A program made the position numbers and the translations under genes. A stretch of 64,000 nt of DNA from Nectonema munidae (Eukaryota > Nematomorpha > Nectonematoida > Nectonematidae), in contig JAUIRK010000464.1 of the NCBI GenBank assembly GCA_030549495.1, forward strand, positions 1 through 64,000, given 5' to 3'. How positions within the stretch are numbered: the first letter of the stretch is position 1; the number at the start of each line of letters is the position of its first letter. The notes below the pieces were generated by a model that did no database searches, had not been told where the DNA came from, and saw only the letters and a list, made by a program, of their open reading frames with translations. Below are positions 10,864-23,160 of the stretch, piece after piece.

Positions 10864-11808
10864 AAAATTTAAATTATTTGTATAAATTTTTCAATAATAC
10901 AATTAAATCAACCCCAAATTTGATCTTTAATATTTTAATTTATAGATACTTTATGATCCTTTTTTGTTTATTGTTAACTCATAGTGCAACACTATAGTCC
11001 CAAGCATACTTGGAAGAGCATACGCTCCCTTCATATAGTAGGCATGTAAAAAAATTGCATAGCCAATTAGCTTAGAAAAACCTTACCCTAATTAATAATT
11101 TAGATTTTAGCTACTTGTATGCACTGTATATATGGAAATATATTGCTCCAAAATTTTGTATATTAAATAAATAATAATTAATTAAAACTTCCATATTTAA
11201 ATATTAAGTTCTTTATGGCTGTTCCAAAATATCCTATCACATATTCAATTCTATATGAAATTAAAATATAATGATCTTATATTTAACTTATATAATTTTT
11301 CTTTTTTTAATTTTTATTTCTTTTTTATTACAATATACACATATTCCAATTCTATAGTTTTGTAAGGCTCCTTAATTTTTTCAAAATTTCTTTCTAAAAT
11401 TTATAATATATCTTTAATTATTTTTTAGATATTTTAAGTGATTGATAATCAGAAAGTAAACGAATATTCTAATTTTTACCCATATGAGACTGTTAGAATA
11501 CAAAATTAAATTTTTCTCTCTCATGATAAGAAATTGTTTGTATGTTATATATGCGTAAATTAAAATTAAACTAGCTATATTTTAAATATCCTTAGGTAAC
11601 ATGCGGGACCTCAATCGTATCTAGATTGTTTGCTACACCCCAGTAAACCGTTCTAGCCTTACTTTATTTTTCCTTTTTTGATTGTTATAAATAAACTTTT
11701 GATTTATTGTATTATATTTGATTTGGTAATACGCTAATTAAAAGATAAAGTATGTGTTTATATTTCCATGCCTAAATTGTATCATATTCAATCATTTAGC
11801 TTACCTGA
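10864..11808. other. AT-rich DNA, nothing recognised
   Basis: Very AT-rich sequence without recognisable coding or repeat structure. Confidence 0.4.
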
Positions 11809-11930
11809 TTAACGACCAAATTAATCAGACGATATCTAATGTAAATTAGAAGATTTGTATTAAAAAGCATTTATAAATGCAGACGATTCACATTTTTATA
11901 AAGTCGACAATTGTCGAATCAGGTCGTTAA
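11809..11930. mobile_element. TTAA-type MITE, copy 2
   Basis: Bounded by TTAACGACC (11809-11817) and GGTCGTTAA (11922-11930). A perfect 14-nt palindrome TCGACAATTGTCGA (11904-11917) lies next to the right end. The body contains GCAGACGA and ATTTGTATTAAAAAGC and matches, in inverted orientation, the copy near 50568-50711. Confidence 0.75.
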
Positions 11931-12055
11931 CCTTCTGAGCTTATATAAAAAGAATAAAACGATTTATATATTTTCATAACTATTCAGACTAAATATAGTT
12001 CAACTCATAACAACCTATTAACAAGATTGTATTTTTCGTTATTAAAAGTAGAAAA

Positions 12056-12193
12056 TTAACCCATTTACTGCCAATGTTCCTATTTTGGAACATAAGTAAT
12101 TTCATCTTCGTCTGCTTTTTTCAATGACTTTGAATATAAATCGTCTGCGTTTTTTTAGATATCGCCTGATTTGCTTGGCCTTAAATGGGTTAA
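12056..12193. mobile_element. TTAA-type (piggyBac-like) MITE, copy 3
   Basis: Starts TTAACCCATTTACTGCC and ends GGCCTTAAATGGGTTAA. Next to the left end is a hairpin, ATGTTCC TATTTT GGAACAT (12074-12093). The reverse complement of the body shares AATCAGGCGATAT and GAAAAAAGCAGACGAAG with the copies at 9543 and 31032. The ACTGCCAATG block next to the terminus resembles ends of known piggyBac elements. Confidence 0.8.
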
Positions 12194-13744
12194 AAGAGAA
12201 AAATAACAGTTAATATTCATGATACATCATAATATAATAAACACTATTCGTTTCTTTACAAAACGCTTTTTTCTTTTTTTCATATAAACACAAAATATAG
12301 GCACTCAATGTAGGTGTAAAACTGATTAATAAGGCATAAATACTCCTAATGGAAGTATTAATCTAGATAGGCATTCATATATTCTTTTTTAAATATTTTA
12401 GGGGCATACGTGAGGTTGTCAAGATACTATTCTTTACCACAAGGTCTAGCATTCTTGTTATCTAACCTTCATTCCTTATGGTTCGATACAAACTTAAAAT
12501 CTCAATGAAAATCCAAATATACCCGTACCTTTAGCATATAAAATATGGATGAAAAGTGGGCTAAATTTTTTCCTAGCTCCTCACCTAAGACATATAACCA
12601 AATGTAAACATAGGCAGAATAAAAAGTATCAAAAAATCGCCTTACTGATAAACAGGTATTAAAGGTCTCATAATTTTTTTTTCTAAAATGGTTAAACGTG
12701 TGTGTCATATTAGTTTCCCATAATTTCTTTCAGTTTAGTCAAATGATTTAAAAGTTAACCTAGGGAAACTCAATTTATTTCTCTTTAAAACTAGGATAGT
12801 TTTTTTGATTAATTTTATGTATAGTGTATAAAGATTAAAATGTTCTGTTTTATAAATATGTGTTTTTCAATAAACCTTGGATTAATATTTCTCTAGGTCG
12901 TTCGTTTATTTGTTAGCTAGTTAGGCACTAAAAATGACTAACTTTATTACTTTTTATTAGTTACCTAGTTTTATCAGAAACAAACGGAGCACAATTTATT
13001 CTAAGCTGAGAAGTGTCGCAGTCATATCACCAAAATAAAAATGTGATAGCAACAAAGTATTGTTTACTCGTGACAAATGATCATATTTAATTCAAATCAA
13101 CTGCATTGTCATAACATTATTGTAATTTTTTATTTTTAATATGATAAGTTATTTCGTTTAAAATATTCTATGTTTATAATTATATAGTATAGTTGTATAT
13201 TTATTTATTTCAAAATCATGTGCCTGTTTGCTAGTCCATCATTAATATATTTTTTCTACATACAATTTTAGGATGAAGTAAAACTGTCCCTTTCCCAAAA
13301 AACATTTGGTATAAATCACTTATTACCAACATTTTCTCAATAGTCTTTCAAATGCACTATACTCTTTTCGCTCCAACTCTAAAATAAGACTAAATTCTTA
13401 ATTTTATCATTAAAAATATAATGGTATGCTTGTATCAAATTTCATTGTTACAGAACGTTTTCACATTGAAGCAAGAATAGAATCATCTCTTTATGTATGT
13501 CAGTGATTTTCTAGGCAATAAATTGATCGAGCCACACTTACAGTATTTAAGTAGAGATTTGATCCCTTAATACTATTGATTAATAAGAACGTGTTTAAAA
13601 ATAAAAAAGCGAATAATTTATTAATTCTTTTTCCAAAAATATATGAAATAATATTAAATTTTGAATGATAGCTTCTCTTAAATACAAACATGAGCAAAAA
13701 TATGAAAACATTTATAAATAAAAAAATACCAGTAGGAAATGTAT
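12194..13744. other. AT-rich DNA, nothing recognised
   Basis: No credible gene. A minus-strand frame at 12502-12708 has no family resemblance and looks like chance. Confidence 0.4.
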
Positions 13745-13769
13745 GCTTGGTGTTGTCTCATTATATTCC

Positions 13770-15060
13770 TAGTCTTATCAGGAATGGTTGGCAAGTATCC
13801 CGTCCTTCTCTAATGTCTGAAGCCGCCACATTGTCTTACTTTTCAATCTGTTAATGGTAGCTAAGCTAGCCTCACACAGTTATGCTATTGAGGAAGAAGG
13901 AACTTCTATCGATTTCATTGTAATAATGGGGATTCCCCTCGCAGGGACAATCAGAATGAAGTTATATCTATCGGTAGGTGCTTTATTTTAGTTTTCTGTC
14001 ATTTCTGATTTCCGTCATCTAACAGTTGATACTGCTAACTCGTACGAAGTCATCGCAAACGGATCTCCCACTCAATCCAAATACATCAAATGATGGGAAA
14101 TATTTTTCAATATTTTCAATCTGTAGTCATAAACTTGAAAATTAAATTGTCAAGCCTTATGTCCAATCTATAATTTTTTATAAGTTCAATCAAACATTCC
14201 AACTCGTCTGCTTTCCCAAAATGTCAATTCTTTAAGAACCAACTTTGTCAGTTCACGTCAGAATATTTTTGTTCTTCCGCTACAACCAGAAATGCAACTG
14301 CCCAGTCTCTTCTAATGTCAAATAAAAGAATATCCGCCTTTAGTTCTTAAAAACGAGAAACCCCTGCCCCGCTAAATACAGAATATCGTATTGAAAACGA
14401 TCGTAATTTTAATAGTCTACTTTTCATGTAGTTAACAATTTTGATCTCATCGAATACTTTCTAGAGCTTACTAAATTATTTTGAAATGAGAGTTTCTTTG
14501 TTCATGAAATAATGTGTGGAAACAATGCCAGGGTATTTCTGTTGTCAAATGCCATGAATTCTTTTAGACTTATCGACATAGAATGGATACCATCTGTGCA
14601 GACGCGTATGCATCATTTCCACGACAAATTGTAGGAACTTAAATAGTTGAAAATCTAAAAATCTCTTAGCCTCTTATTTCTCGATGTGCTTTGAAAAATA
14701 TTTGATGTCTTAATTGCAAACAAACATTATGGATGTTAAGATTTGAGCTTTTCCAGTGATATGACTTGATTCTTTGTACTTGATGTTTTGGCTTCTTTAA
14801 TGCTAGTAAAAGTTTAATGCTATAACTTGTAACTCAACGTCTTCAGACATCAGATATCCTGTTATTCTGAGACCGGGGATCTTCAAAATCTCTTGTGAAT
14901 ATTTTATGCGATACATAATATTTAAAATCTTTTAGCATGTTGGTAATATCACTGATTCTGCCCATTGTATGTGGTTTCATCTTTTGGATCGAATTCTGTA
15001 ACAGCAGAGCTCGCTTCTTGAGTTATGTAAGAAATCGTTCTGAGTTTTGTTAATTTTTTA
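13770..15060 (-). pseudogene. Decayed hAT transposase
   Basis: Fragments of the ZBED-like hAT transposase can be read on the minus strand in the expected order from high to low coordinates. CIRVCTDG lies near 14610-14590 (the catalytic-core block CVGVCTDG of relatives). A VGDPFAMTSYEL-like piece lies near 14080-14040. LCEASLATINRLKSK, part of the C-terminal dimerisation region, lies near 13898-13840. Many stops and frame changes separate them. No termini or target duplications were found, so this is an old copy. Confidence 0.65.
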
Positions 15061-15369
15061 CACACTTGTAACGTAATTTTTCTCCAAATGAAACGAATAC
15101 AAAGGAGTAGTCTTCTTTATAGTGAGAAATTTAAAAAATTCAATCTTTTTTATGTTCTATTTTATTTTAGTTAAATTTCTATACAATTTTCGCTATTTGA
15201 ATCTTAATTATTTTTATTTTAAATATGATATTTGTTTTTTTTATATAAACTATTTTTTATCTATCAATTTATTTAACATTATAAGAGCAAGTAAAAATTG
15301 AAACAAAAATAATGTAAACAATAGTTTAATTAAACAAAGTACAAAATATATTATTCTCTATTTTTTAAT

Positions 15370-15590
15370 TTACTCTTTCTCATCATTTGCAAAATTATAA
15401 ACATAGGATGGTGTTAAAAGTATTGGTATTTCATTGACTGTGTGTCCAGCTACACTAAAGTATCGTTCATTAGCTGCACTAGCGATAACAAAATTTTGAA
15501 CAACATTCCTTGAATAAGATGGAAATGATTTTGAGTGATATTTCAATCGATGAAGTATATCATTACATCTTGAACAATTTTTTTTCAATT
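15370..15590 (-). pseudogene. hAT C-terminal dimerisation fragment
   Basis: The minus strand reads SRNVVQNFVIASAANERYFSVAGHT followed by a region ending near 15370. The ASAANERYFSVAG block matches the hAT_C motif (S..NERxFS.AG) found at the end of hAT transposases. The fragment runs directly into the CA microsatellite on its N-terminal side, where the rest of the gene would be expected. It is of a different hAT type from the neighbour at 13770-15060. Confidence 0.6.
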
Positions 15591-15970
<380 letters not shown>

Positions 15971-18333
15971 ATTTCCACATATAATTTTTAAAGGGCTCTG
16001 CAAACGCGTGCATGAAGATATCGGATGAGAATATAAAGTATTTTATCTTAATTAACCTTTAGGTTTAGACTAGTACACTAAAATGTGTTTCGAATTATAA
16101 ACTAACTCGTCATATGATATAATTTTAGTCTTAAACACACTATTCGATAAGAAGATTTTTGCATCATTGCTACCACCTATACACTCAAATTGTGAATTAA
16201 GAAAAAGTTCTATTGAAAAGTAAATTTTATGTATGTTTATATTTTTTTCCTGCTAAAAATGTTTAATTCAATTAAATTTCAATCATTGAAAATGATGAAA
16301 TAAAATGTTTGCATATTTAAATTGAAAGTATTATTCCCGGCAAAATTGTATGTTTTTTTATAACTTTTTGGAATTCTAATTGGTATCCACATAAATTTTT
16401 TTGAGGGTGTGGGCAAGTGCAAGCATACACTAACCGAGTAAACTTGATCCACACTATTAACTAAACCGTGATGTAACTCAAACTCTAGCTCATAGCTTTC
16501 TTGTAAAATGGAATGAAGAAGCTTGATATTTTGATATACGAGTTATAACGAAATTAGTCTCTAAGGATATGCTTTCCCTTTTGTTTTAACCCCCCCCCCC
16601 CCCCCTCAGTCGTGATTTTTACCCTTCCTGCTCTATTTTTTAATACAGAGCATCTGGAATTAGTTTATGTATGATCCTTAAGTTCAGAAGAAAGTAATAA
16701 GTAATTGAATAATATTCAAAGCATGTCATTTTCAAAATATTTTAATTAAGTGAGTTCTCTTTGTATTCAAGTAATAAGTAGGAGAATTTAACATTTTCAA
16801 ATATTTAATTTAATATATAAAAAAGCTCAAAAATATTTAATATAATCAAGTAGGTATTTTTATACAAATTAATGGCTTTCTTTGAGAAAACATTTTGATA
16901 TCAAGCTATAACATAGTGATTATTGTTTTCTATGGACCTCCAAGTGTCTTCTCATCTCATTCGGGTCAAGTACGAAAATATGCATTCGCAACTTTATTTT
17001 GAAAAAAAGTAGAAAATCATCGGTAGGCCTGTTTTGAGGATACTCTACCGCCTTTTTCTAAATTTCAATGGGGTTTTTTCTCTTGTCAAAAAGAGGCTTC
17101 GAGATAAAGTCTGCTCATAAGACAAACAAGTATTTTAATGATATATATATATATATAAATTGAAAAATTCAAAATTATTGATGGAACGAAAGGCTTTTTC
17201 ACTCTCTTGAAATCACATTCCCTCCTCACCCCCGGATGTCCATCCATACTCTTCAGACATGTTATTAAGATCCATTTGTTGCTGCTCTTCACTCCCTGAT
17301 ACATCAAAAAAGTGATTAAATAAATTGTTCAAAAGTCGTATGAGGCCACCCTTGATGATAGTCGATAAGGGCACATGATGCCTTAAGGTTGCTTGTTCCC
17401 CTTCTCTCTGTACTAAAGTATACTTATTTTATATTTTTATAATATAAAGCAATATTGTAACACTGTGCTAATTATTATGGGGGCCATGAAGATAATATAA
17501 TGTTATAAACCGACTGTTTTAGATGCATGAAAAATGGATTTTATTGACTTTTGATTGTCCTACTGATCTCCAACTTGAATAACTATTGTAAATGTTACAG
17601 AGAAACTTCGATCAACTTAGTGAAATCTGTTAATATAAGTCAATTTCCATAAAAATTAATATATGCCAGTGTATAGTGAGAGCTGTTAATATATTCCATA
17701 AAGTTAATATATGTCAATTACATAGATTCTTGAAAACTTTAAGTTTTATTATAATTATCGACTTAATTTTGTCTTCTCTCTTAGTCGTCATTACAAAGTT
17801 ATCACCATTTCAATTTCAGCCTCTCTGAATGCTCCAATGACGGATTTAGAGGGGGAAATGCGGCCAACGCTCTTCCCCATCCTTTAACTCCCTTCCCAAT
17901 TTTTTCGTGAATTGTTCAATTCGGAAGCACATATGTTTCTAATTTTTGTTTAACTGGGAGAGGGGGAGGAGGATATTGATTTTAACTCATAAATTATCCG
18001 TCAATGAATTAATTTTTTATATACGTTAATCACTTCAAAGATGAAATTATTATCTTTATGAAGGCGTTAATGCTACGATGTTGATGGACAAAATAAAAAT
18101 ATACAACCAAGAGGTAAACTCTGTCAGGCCCAAATTATTTGTGGTGCTAATGAGAATATGGGGCGGACGACCTCTCGCCCCTGTTTCAATCAAGTTTAGC
18201 TTGATTTTCTGAAATTACCGTTGTACTATTTCTTGTGCAATGCGAGTAACACTTTATAATCTAGATAAGCCTTCATTCACACTCCTTTCGTATGTAGTGT
18301 ATTCAGAAAAAGTATATTTTCCAAAAAATGTTA
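15971..18333. other. Intergenic DNA with a poly-C run
   Basis: No gene was recognised. A run of 17 C lies at 16590-16606. At 17620-17720 two loosely repeated segments (CTGTTAATATA ... TTAATATATG ... GTCAATT) form a short local duplication. A frame at 17086-17307 on the minus strand crosses an AT microsatellite and is not credible. Confidence 0.4.
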
Positions 18334-18341
18334 TATATACT

Positions 18342-20318
18342 CAGAGGCGTAGCTAACACTTTTGCCGCCCGGGGCGGTTGTAAAATCTGCCGCCCTTTAT
18401 GACGTTGAGTTTCAAAAGCCTCCAAAAATTCAAGTCCGTACGCTAATGGTCAGGCGAAGACTTGATTGTAGTTAGGGTCTTCAAAGTAGACGGCTGGGGT
18501 CAGAAATAATTTTAAAGGAGTCATTGAGAGAGCTCATCTTGTTAACAATTTTAACTAACAATAAAAGTAAAAAATGAGATGTAATTACAAAATAAACTGC
18601 GGTTTCTATACATCTCATATCTAAAAGAAATTTCAATCCTGAAAAATGAAATAAGAAACAAAATATAAAAAAATGATGGAACATAAATTTATTTCATTTA
18701 AATGCAGAAAAATTAACAGAAACAAAGTGCAATAACTTCATAATTTAACTTTTCTGGCTTTTCTCTCAGCAAAATCTTTTATCACATCCTCAAAATCTAT
18801 TTCTTGGGCATATTCACGCTCAATGGAGAGTATAGCTAGGTCAGTTAATCTCGTTTGGCTCATAGATGCTCTAAGGTAGTTCTTTATTAACTTTAATTTT
18901 GAAAATGATCTTTCGCAGCTTGCAACACTAATTGCACGAGTTAGAAACACACGTAATAGTATGACTATTCGGTAACGATTCGCAGAGATTGTGGCTTTGA
19001 ATAAACTGAAGAATTTCCAAAGCACAACCTACGTTTTCAGTTCCAGCAGCCGCCACAAAATGCTGAAGTCTTTTTCTCTCAACGAAGAACTCTTCCTTCT
19101 CTATATCTTCATCAACATCGTCTAACTGGCAGATATATTCATCATTCAACAAATTTGATGGTGTAAGGAAGTCATACTTTTGTGAGAGACCATGAACTTG
19201 TCCAAACCTAAAGGATATTTCTTCAATAAGCTTGTCTACCACAGAAAACATTTCTCTTCTTAGCTCAGCCTCATATTGAATTGCTGCATCGCTAGATCCT
19301 TCACCACCCAAACGTTTCTTTTTACGAATTCTACGTTCCATGCTTATTCCCATTTCAGAACAATTTTCTTTAGAGTATTGCATTGCTTCTTCCACAGTTT
19401 TCTTCCTATTTTGAAGAAGAGCTATTTTTAAGGCAGAGAGTTTGAGCGCACATTGAGCAAATTTTGAGTTTCCAAGAGAAGAGTCTGCAACAAAAGCAAA
19501 ACAGAACTCCCTTTGAAGGAGAAAACATCATCCATGTTCTAAGGATTTTTTTCCCATTAGGTAGATTTCGAAAAAACCAATACTTTGACAATTTTCTAGT
19601 TTCCCTTTTTGTTTACGAGCCTTGTCTTACAACTTCTTTAAATTCACAGTCCATATGCTGTACAGCTTTTGATCCCCGTTTTACAATCATATCCCGAATG
19701 CCATATTCAATCTTGGAAGGCCACAGCCCAATATCTTCTAAATCAGTTTTGTCATTTGACTTTTCAAGAGCTTGTGGATCACTTTGATCATCTTCAACTT
19801 CATCACCATTGACATCCTCAATTTCAACATCAGTTTTTACAAAAGCATCTATAATTTTTACAGTATTTTCATTTCCCTCTGTTGCAGGCCGTGAGATGTA
19901 CTTCAGCAAAGCACCATGATTCCTAATTGCTTCTTCTTCTCTCTTTTTCCTTATCTTTCGGAATGCAGCACCACTCTCTTTCGTTCGCTTCATCTGTCTA
20001 AAGTGGGCAAATAATACATATAAAATTTTAAAATATCCATAGAAATTTCCCAATATATAGTAAAGAATAAACTCAAATTCTCAAAAAAGCTTATATTACA
20101 AAAATATTATTAAAACAATGTTTCTTTTCTACTTATTAATGTATATTAGAACTAAGCTTAAATGACAAATTTTCCTCTAATAATAAATTTTTTCCATTTA
20201 AACTAAAAATTAAATGGAATATTTTAACAAATGATCTTAGGACAAAATGCCGCCCCTTAAAATCTGCCGCCCGGGCGGACCGCCCCTGCCCCCCCCTCCC
20301 CCACTAGCTACGCCTCCG
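18342..20318 (-). mobile_element. Internally deleted hAT element (ZMYM1-like transposase type)
   Basis: The left end is CAGAGGCGTAGCTA and the right end, read inwards, CGGAGGCGTAGCTA. Perfect TATATACT duplications flank it (18334-18341 and 20319-20326). GC-rich subterminal blocks (TGCCGCCC...) occur at both ends in inverted orientation. It is 1977 bp long, shorter than an autonomous element of this type would be, and the transposase inside lacks its central part. The perfect target duplication suggests a fairly recent insertion. Confidence 0.92.
18738..20053 (-). pseudogene. hAT transposase (TTF-finger / ZMYM1-like), catalytic core missing
   Basis: On the minus strand the N-terminal piece (about 20000-19613) reads MKRTKESGAAFRKIRKKREE and LGLWPSKIEY-like text typical of this family. 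It is followed by a TTF-type zinc-finger piece (19591-19406; SPSKGVLFCFCCRLFS). The text then jumps to sequence that normally follows the core (AALKIALLQNRKKTVEEAMQ-like, then RREMFSVVDKLIEEISFRFG, 19395-19140). It ends with the hAT dimerisation region VFLTRAISVASCERSFSKLK, LIKNYLRASMSQTRL (18950-18830). The roughly 300-residue catalytic middle is absent. Frame changes lie around 19600, 19400 and 19020. The product cannot be a functional transposase on its own. Confidence 0.85.
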
Positions 20319-20326
20319 TATATACT

Positions 20327-22869
20327 CGCGAGGGTGAATTTTCTTATAGATCCACTCATGCCATATGCCCCACAAAACTTTGCCTTAGTCTCTTGTTGAA
20401 ACTTTTTTCATGGCACACCATCACATCTCATTATTCTCCTGTCTTCATGAGTTTTATATACAGCATATACATGTTTCCATATTGATCCCTTTTCCTTCTA
20501 AACCACAAAGTAAATATATGGCATAAATTTTATGCCACTTATGGATTCTCCTCTCCTCCTCGTAAAAACAACACTAAATATATGCTTATTATATGCAAAA
20601 ATGCTAGTTCATCTTGACTTCATTAATTTTATTTTATCGCGTATATCACATTGCGTCATCCTCACATTCTCTTTCCATTCACAATCAATCTCACCAACAC
20701 TAACTCATTGTCATTTTCTTCGATATAACATTTCCACCTAAACTACTTCACCATCACCTTCTTCTTCCTTCTTGAATGACGACCACTTCATCTTTCTTAT
20801 TCCTTTCATATTAGATGATTACCATCATTGTTATACTTTTTTTTCAAGTTTATAATTTAATTCTGATACAATTATTATTTTATATATACACATTTTTCAA
20901 TCCATTCTTTACAGCATAACGTAACCAGGTTTCACTACTAAGGAAAGAGCATATTTTAAAAGCCGTAGTCGTATTTAAAAAATAAAGATGTTCAAAATCC
21001 CAGTTTAAGATAAGCCTATTAGAAATGACATCGCTCTTTTTCTCATTTGTGGAACTCCATATCTTCCTTTGATTTAAATTTATAAGAGTTTTTTACAGTT
21101 TTTTTTTTAATTTAACAAATTGAAAGAATTATCTTCTAAAATTTATGAAACAGTTGCCTAGTTAATATGCCTGGTGTTAGTCATTAAAACATCTTTAGAA
21201 CTTATCGAAAAGCTATTAGATTAAGAATAATTCTAATCTAATTCTTCTAATGCTTAAAGAATGTACAGTTGATGTACAGAGCCGTCGCCAAACTCTAACA
21301 CAAGGGAAGGGAGGCTAGCAGCAAGCGTAGTAATTTATATATTTCAAGGGAGTTCCACGCGATCATCCCCTTTCCTTTCACCAGTTCTCACTATGAAGGG
21401 ACATGTTGATAGAAAATGCTTACAAGAATAAGTCAAATCTAGAATCATTTGTTTTGAACTAGATTCCTTCGTGGCCCCCTAAAAAGTTTTTCATTGATCC
21501 TCGTATATGGATTTCACATCTTTGAATTAACATATTCATTTTAATTGTGGGGGAAAATCCGCCCTTAAACGGGATAATATTTGTTAGTCACTTAGTTTAT
21601 TAGTTTACTAATGCTAACAAGCTTTACTGCATCAAGACATCACCGACCATAAAAAATATAAACAAAGGTTGAAAATGGGAACTAAAAAATACTCTAAGCC
21701 TTTTTCCTCATTGAATAGAATTAGGCAGGTGTTTATTTGCCAAACCCAATTTTTACTAGTAGATCTTTCCTAAGAGGTTTTTTAGAGCCTTCATCACATA
21801 TGTAGAATTTTTTTTATAAATTGACCCCTTTTCACTTACACTTCAATAAAAAAGATGAACATAAACTAAATTATTTGATGTTTTAACAAATTCTAGGAAT
21901 ATTTCTTATTTTTGTTTAAAAAAATGAACACAACTGCAATACCCTTTGAAAAGTGTCTTGGTATAAATTTGGATAAAAATTTATCCTTATTTTGGAGTGA
22001 ATATACAATGTCCACATAAATAGATTTAATTTTTTAGATTAATTTTACATAAATACTAATAAATCAGAGTGATTGAAGTCCAGAATTATTACCAGAATTT
22101 AACAAAATAGAATTCCAGAATATAAAAAATATTGCAATTATAAATTTTACTTTAAAAATTCACAAAGTTTATGTGACATTCAATAAAAACAATTTTAACA
22201 AAGTGGTATTTTTCCCTTTGGTATTTATAAATGCTTTGTTTTTACTTTTTTTTCAATTTTTTATTACGAATTTGCAATTTTGTATTTTAATTTTTTTAAT
22301 ACTCAAAGGGGAACCCATAAAGGAATCTTTTGGTACTAATTTCTCTTATAAAAAATAAGAATCTGGATCATATGTCACCCACATTCAATTGCAGCACACT
22401 CCTCTCATGTTTCTTGTGTTTCTGTTCTAAAGTTTGTCTTGCTTATGCCTACCTACACGTTTCTTATATAGGGATATATATGTATATGCGATACTCAACT
22501 CTTGATATACTACAAAACTTACTAGTGTCCACCCACTCTTTCACATCTCATGACAATGATTATTTTTGTTAAGCATCTCATAATCCCCCTTAAAGGATAA
22601 AGAAATAGTGGAATATTGTGAAGTACCTTTTTTTCTTCTAATGCTCTTTTGTTGTTTGATGGAAAATTTTAACTTTGACATTCAACTATACTGATTTTTA
22701 AGTTTCAACCCAAGACCTATTATTTCATAAGTCTATATTCTCTTAGTATTTATTAGTTTATTTTAATAAAATCTCAGTTATTTTTAAATTCCATATGCAA
22801 ACATTAAAATTTTAAATTAGGATTCAAGGACTTTGTTGTTTGCTTTGGCGGTAACCGGACAATTTTTGC
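20327..22869. other. AT-rich intergenic DNA
   Basis: No recognised gene. Frames such as 20532-20741 and 22173-22572 are hydrophobic, low-complexity and without family resemblance. A segment near 21280-21500 (ACAGAGCCGTCGCCAAACTC ... GTGGCCCCCT) looks like eroded hAT termini but shows no target duplication. Confidence 0.4.
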
Positions 22870-23160
22870 GATTTTCTTAAAACGTTGCATTTTTCAGTCT
22901 TCTGGTAAAAATAGCTATTGCTTGGCATTTGTTTTTAATAGATCCTTTTTCCCATGATAAACTAAAATATGAATTTATCTCTGTTGAATCATGATAACTC
23001 TTAACCAGTTTTTGAGTTTTCTAAAAGATCTTTTAGCTTCACCACGATTAGTTGGACAGACTATTAGAAATGGGATCAATCTTTGCATATTCCAAAAAAC
23101 ATATCTTGAGAGGATAACGGATTTTCATCCCAGCCAAAAATGTCAGCATTTGATTAATGT
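22870..23160 (-). pseudogene. hAT C-terminal relic
   Basis: The minus strand reads a hydrophobic lead and then CPTNRGEAKRSFRKLKNWLR, with VIMIQQR directly after it. This matches the dimerisation block of hAT transposases (CEAERSFSxLxxLKTWLRxxMxQxRL). No other part of the gene could be placed with confidence nearby. It is an old fragment. Confidence 0.6.

Noticed and set aside
21280-21500. Eroded hAT element with ACAGAGCCGTCGCC end
   Set aside because: No matching inverted terminus and no 8-bp duplication could be found.
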